This document shows, piece after piece, positions 6,471 to 9,049 of a stretch of DNA of 9,049 nt. Within the stretch, counting starts at the first letter, position 1. The number at the start of each line of letters is the position of its first letter. The stretch spans positions 1 through 9,049 of the forward strand of contig CAMPJQ010000076.1 in the NCBI GenBank assembly GCA_946886925.1, read 5' to 3'. Source of the DNA: an uncultured Terrimonas sp. GTDB lineage: Bacteria > Bacteroidota > Bacteroidia > Chitinophagales > Chitinophagaceae. The position numbers and the translations under genes are program-made. The notes under the pieces were generated by a model. That model worked only from the letters and a program-made list of their open reading frames with translations, was not told the DNA's origin and did not search any database.

Positions 6471-9049
6471 TTAGAGTCCGATGTTTACGCCCAAAAGATA
6501 AATGGTTGGTTTAGGGTAGCTGTGCCAGTGCTGCCCCTGTGAGAACACATTCCTTCCATCATCTGCATAACCGCCTGTAGGCGTTGTTTCCGGATCGGTG
6601 GTCAGTTCATCGCTGGCAAAAATGAAAGCATTTTGAGCGGAGGCATAAATTCTGAGCTTGCTTAACCTTAATTTTTCAGTAACGTTATGTGAAAAATCAT
6701 AGCTCAGTAAAAGGTTTCTGCCGCGTATAAACGAACCATCTTTAATCCAGCGTGTATCCACATTGGTTACATACCCGGCTCTTGTATCGCGCAATTCTGC
6801 AATAGGCGTGTTCTGGTTTTCAGGCGTCCATGCATTCAATACGGTTTTATAGCTGTTGGCCAGTGAAACGCGGTCTTCGCTGGAGTGGGAAGTCATGTCC
6901 AGAATATCATTACCATAGGAATACTGCAGATCAATCAGCAAACCAAAGTTCCCGTAGCGGAAATTGTTGATGAATGAACCCCAGCCATCCGGGCTGCCAT
7001 TGCCAATGATCATGCGATCGGCATCCGTAATGGCGTAATCACCATTTACGTCTAAGTATTTGATATCGCCGGGCAGTATGGTCAGTCCGTTGCGGTAGCT
7101 CACAAATTTGGCTGCTTCCGCTCTTTCGGCTTCGCTCCATGTTCCCAGGCGCACCAAACCCCAGAAAGAACCAGCCGCTTCACCTATGCGTATGATATTG
7201 GTGGGGTTGGTAAAATTGGCGCCGCCCACATTAAAAATGTCGGCAGGAGTGGCTAAGGAAAGCACTTTGTTTTTGTTTATGGAGATATTAAAAGTAGAAC
7301 TCCAGTTGAAGTTTTCCTTATCAATAATAACAGCATTTAACCCCAGTTCTATTCCCTTGTTTTCCATAGAGCCTATATTCTTCCGAATGCTGCCATACCC
7401 ACTGGTACGGGGTACCGGTGCATCCAGCAGCATATCCGTGGTTTTCCTGTAATAATAATCGGCTTCTAATGTGATCCGGTTGTTCAAAAGACCTAACTCC
7501 ACACCAAAATCCATTTGGGCTGTTTTCTCCCATCTTAAATCGGGGTTAGCCAGCCTGTTGATGCCTGTTCCCCCCACCCGGGCGTTATTGATTATTGCAG
7601 CATAGTTAGAACTCAGCAGGGACAGGGATGAATAAGATGGTATTTCGGAGTTGCCTGTAACACCGTAACTGGTACGCAGCTTTAAATTTGAGATGGTTGC
7701 ATTATCGCGTAAAAAGCTTTCTTCTGAAACTCTCCATGCCAGTGCTGCAGAGGGGAAGAAAGCATATTTCTTGGTTTCTCCAAATTTGGAAGACCCGTCT
7801 GCACGCCCGGTAAATGTTATCAAATACCTGTCTTTCAGGCTATAATTGATCCTTCCAAAATAAGAGTTAAAGGCGAACTTTGAGCTATTAGAGCTGTAGC
7901 CCGGACTGGTACTGCCGGCACCCAGATTGTTAAACCCAAAATAATCCGTTGAAAAGTTCTGGATACTGGCGCCGCTTCTGTAAAAGTCGGTTTCCTGCCA
8001 GGAGAGCCCTAACAAACCGGTAATAGAATGTATTTCATTGAATCGTTTGTTGTAGGTAAAGTAATTTTCCAGCGACCAGAAAGTTTCTCTCCTGTTGTCT
8101 GCATTGGCCGTACCTTTTTGGTTAATGGCCAAAGTACGGCTCTGCGATTGCAGGTTTTCCTGTGCCAGAACATTTGTACCCAATACCGTGCGCATTTCCA
8201 AACCTTTGGCAAGGTTAATATTGGAGTAAACGCTTCCTATAGTAGTTTGTGTATTTAATATATACCTGGTATCCATTAACCGGTGCACCACATTAAAGCG
8301 GCCTTCGGCATTGGGATAGTTCCTGTTGTCGGCCCAGGTGCCGTCTTCATATTTTACAGGCATAAAAGGAAAATCTTCCACGATGCTGCGCGGCACCTGG
8401 TCGCTCTGGTCTACTATATTTTCCTGCTGGTTGTTGTAGGTTAATGTACCACCTACTTTTAACCAGGGCTTGATCTCGCTGTCGAACGAAAACCTTGCGG
8501 AATAGCGCTTCAGGTAAGAAGTTAACAGTAACCCCTGATCGTTCCGGTAACCCAGTGAAGCTGAAAAAGTGCTGTGCTCATTGCCGCCGGAAAAACCCAG
8601 CTGGTGATTTTGCGAAAGCTTGTTTTGCGTGGCTTCTTCCAGCCAGTTGGTATCATATTTTGGATTGCCATTGCTGTCGAAAAGCCTGGGGTCTGTTCTG
8701 GCCAATGCAGGGTTTCTGCCCACATATTTGCCGGCGGCCCATCCTGCAGGATCATATTTTGCCATGTTTTGGTAAGCCAGATCTTCCACCGCTAAGAATT
8801 CTTTCGCATTTAATACCTTGGTTCTGATAGGCCCGATGGTTGGAACACTTACATCCACATCATAGGTAACTTTTCCGGGGCCCGATCTTCCGCGTTTGGT
8901 AGTGATCAAAATAACCCCGTTGGCACCCCTTGCACCATAAATGGCTGTAGAAGACGCGTCTTTCAATATTTCAACGGATGCAATATCATTGGGATTGATA
9001 TAATCAATGGCCTGGCTGGCCTGTGTTTGATTATTGATAGGCATCATTA
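6471..9049 (-). CDS. SusC-family TonB-dependent outer-membrane transporter, N-terminus cut by window edge
   Basis: This is the C-terminal 858 or so residues of a SusC-type transporter whose gene continues past the right edge of the window. The frame is open at the edge: the partial codon there ends in TA preceded by an unknown base, which cannot be a stop. Met at 9047 is internal, since the visible protein begins within the plug. Visible plug hallmarks, counted from that Met, are NPNDIASVEILKDASSTAIY (18-37) and GARGANGVILITTKRG (38-53). The rest is beta-barrel with typical SusC segments such as TGRADGSSKFGETKKYAFFP, DLRWEKTAQMDFGVELGLL and YYRKTTDMLLDAPVPRTSGY. An acid-rich loop DVNGDYAITDADR begins at visible residue 666. 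The protein ends GVNIGL, with leucine rather than the usual aromatic residue. The signal peptide, carboxypeptidase-like domain, TonB box and any STN domain lie outside the window. It is expected to work with the SusD encoded downstream. The substrate is unknown. Confidence 0.95.
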   Translation of the reverse strand, partial: MMPINNQTQASQAIDYINPNDIASVEILKDASSTAIYGARGANGVILITTKRGRSGPGKVTYDVDVSVPTIGPIRTKVLNAKEFLAVEDLAYQNMAKYDPAGWAAGKYVGRNPALARTDPRLFDSNGNPKYDTNWLEEATQNKLSQNHQLGFSGGNEHSTFSASLGYRNDQGLLLTSYLKRYSARFSFDSEIKPWLKVGGTLTYNNQQENIVDQSDQVPRSIVEDFPFMPVKYEDGTWADNRNYPNAEGRFNVVHRLMDTRYILNTQTTIGSVYSNINLAKGLEMRTVLGTNVLAQENLQSQSRTLAINQKGTANADNRRETFWSLENYFTYNKRFNEIHSITGLLGLSWQETDFYRSGASIQNFSTDYFGFNNLGAGSTSPGYSSNSSKFAFNSYFGRINYSLKDRYLITFTGRADGSSKFGETKKYAFFPSAALAWRVSEESFLRDNATISNLKLRTSYGVTGNSEIPSYSSLSLLSSNYAAIINNARVGGTGINRLANPDLRWEKTAQMDFGVELGLLNNRITLEADYYYRKTTDMLLDAPVPRTSGYGSIRKNIGSMENKGIELGLNAVIIDKENFNWSSTFNISINKNKVLSLATPADIFNVGGANFTNPTNIIRIGEAAGSFWGLVRLGTWSEAERAEAAKFVSYRNGLTILPGDIKYLDVNGDYAITDADRMIIGNGSPDGWGSFINNFRYGNFGLLIDLQYSYGNDILDMTSHSSEDRVSLANSYKTVLNAWTPENQNTPIAELRDTRAGYVTNVDTRWIKDGSFIRGRNLLLSYDFSHNVTEKLRLSKLRIYASAQNAFIFASDELTTDPETTPTGGYADDGRNVFSQGQHWHSYPKPTIYLLGVNIGL

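Noticed and set aside
8495..8827. Plus-strand open frame of 110 codons
   Set aside because: It is entirely antisense to the conserved barrel of the second SusC, and its protein is low-complexity, Cys/Pro/His-rich text typical of a shadow frame.
9042..9047. Paired ATG codons as a possible true start of the second SusC
   Set aside because: They fall inside the plug domain, just before the conserved DIASVEILKDAS motif. The frame stays open to the window edge, so the gene is cut off rather than short.
1..9049. A previously undescribed system, mobile element, CRISPR array or RNA gene
   Set aside because: All but about 170 bases are covered by four recognisable SusC/SusD genes. No repeat arrays, transposase, tRNA-like structures or unassigned genes were seen on either strand.

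Overview
The window carries two SusC/SusD outer-membrane nutrient-uptake pairs arranged tail to tail. The organism is a member of the Bacteroidota. The evidence is the SusC/SusD pairing itself, the absence of Shine-Dalgarno sequences ahead of the starts, and protein features typical of Chitinophagaceae-type SusCs: a long basic N-terminal extension before the signal peptide, an STN-like segment, and a carboxypeptidase-regulatory-like domain ahead of the plug. The family-level assignment is an inference from sequence style, not a search result.

Left half, plus strand: a complete SusC-type TonB-dependent transporter (29-3289) is followed 11 bases later by its SusD-type lipoprotein (3301-4782). 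They almost certainly form one operon. Only 28 bases of leader are present, so the promoter lies outside the window or cannot be recognised.

Centre (4783-4881): a 99-base intergenic region holds an 18-bp perfect inverted repeat flanked by A and T runs. It reads as an intrinsic terminator in both directions and serves both convergent operons. A weaker 6-bp hairpin sits just after the first SusD stop codon.

Right half, minus strand: a SusC (6471 to beyond 9049, cut by the window edge and missing its N-terminal part) is followed after 29 bases by its SusD lipoprotein (4882-6441).

In this family, SusD is a surface lipoprotein that binds an oligosaccharide or peptide ligand and closes over the SusC barrel, and SusC imports the ligand using TonB energy. 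No glycoside hydrolase, protease, sigma/anti-sigma pair or other regulator is visible, so the substrate of neither pair can be named. The most unusual detail is in the first SusC: its N-terminal STN (signalling) domain appears to have lost its middle about 40-45 residues in frame, leaving only the first helix region and the last strand. No RNA genes, CRISPR arrays, mobile elements or novel defence-type systems were found; outside that detail the region is ordinary.
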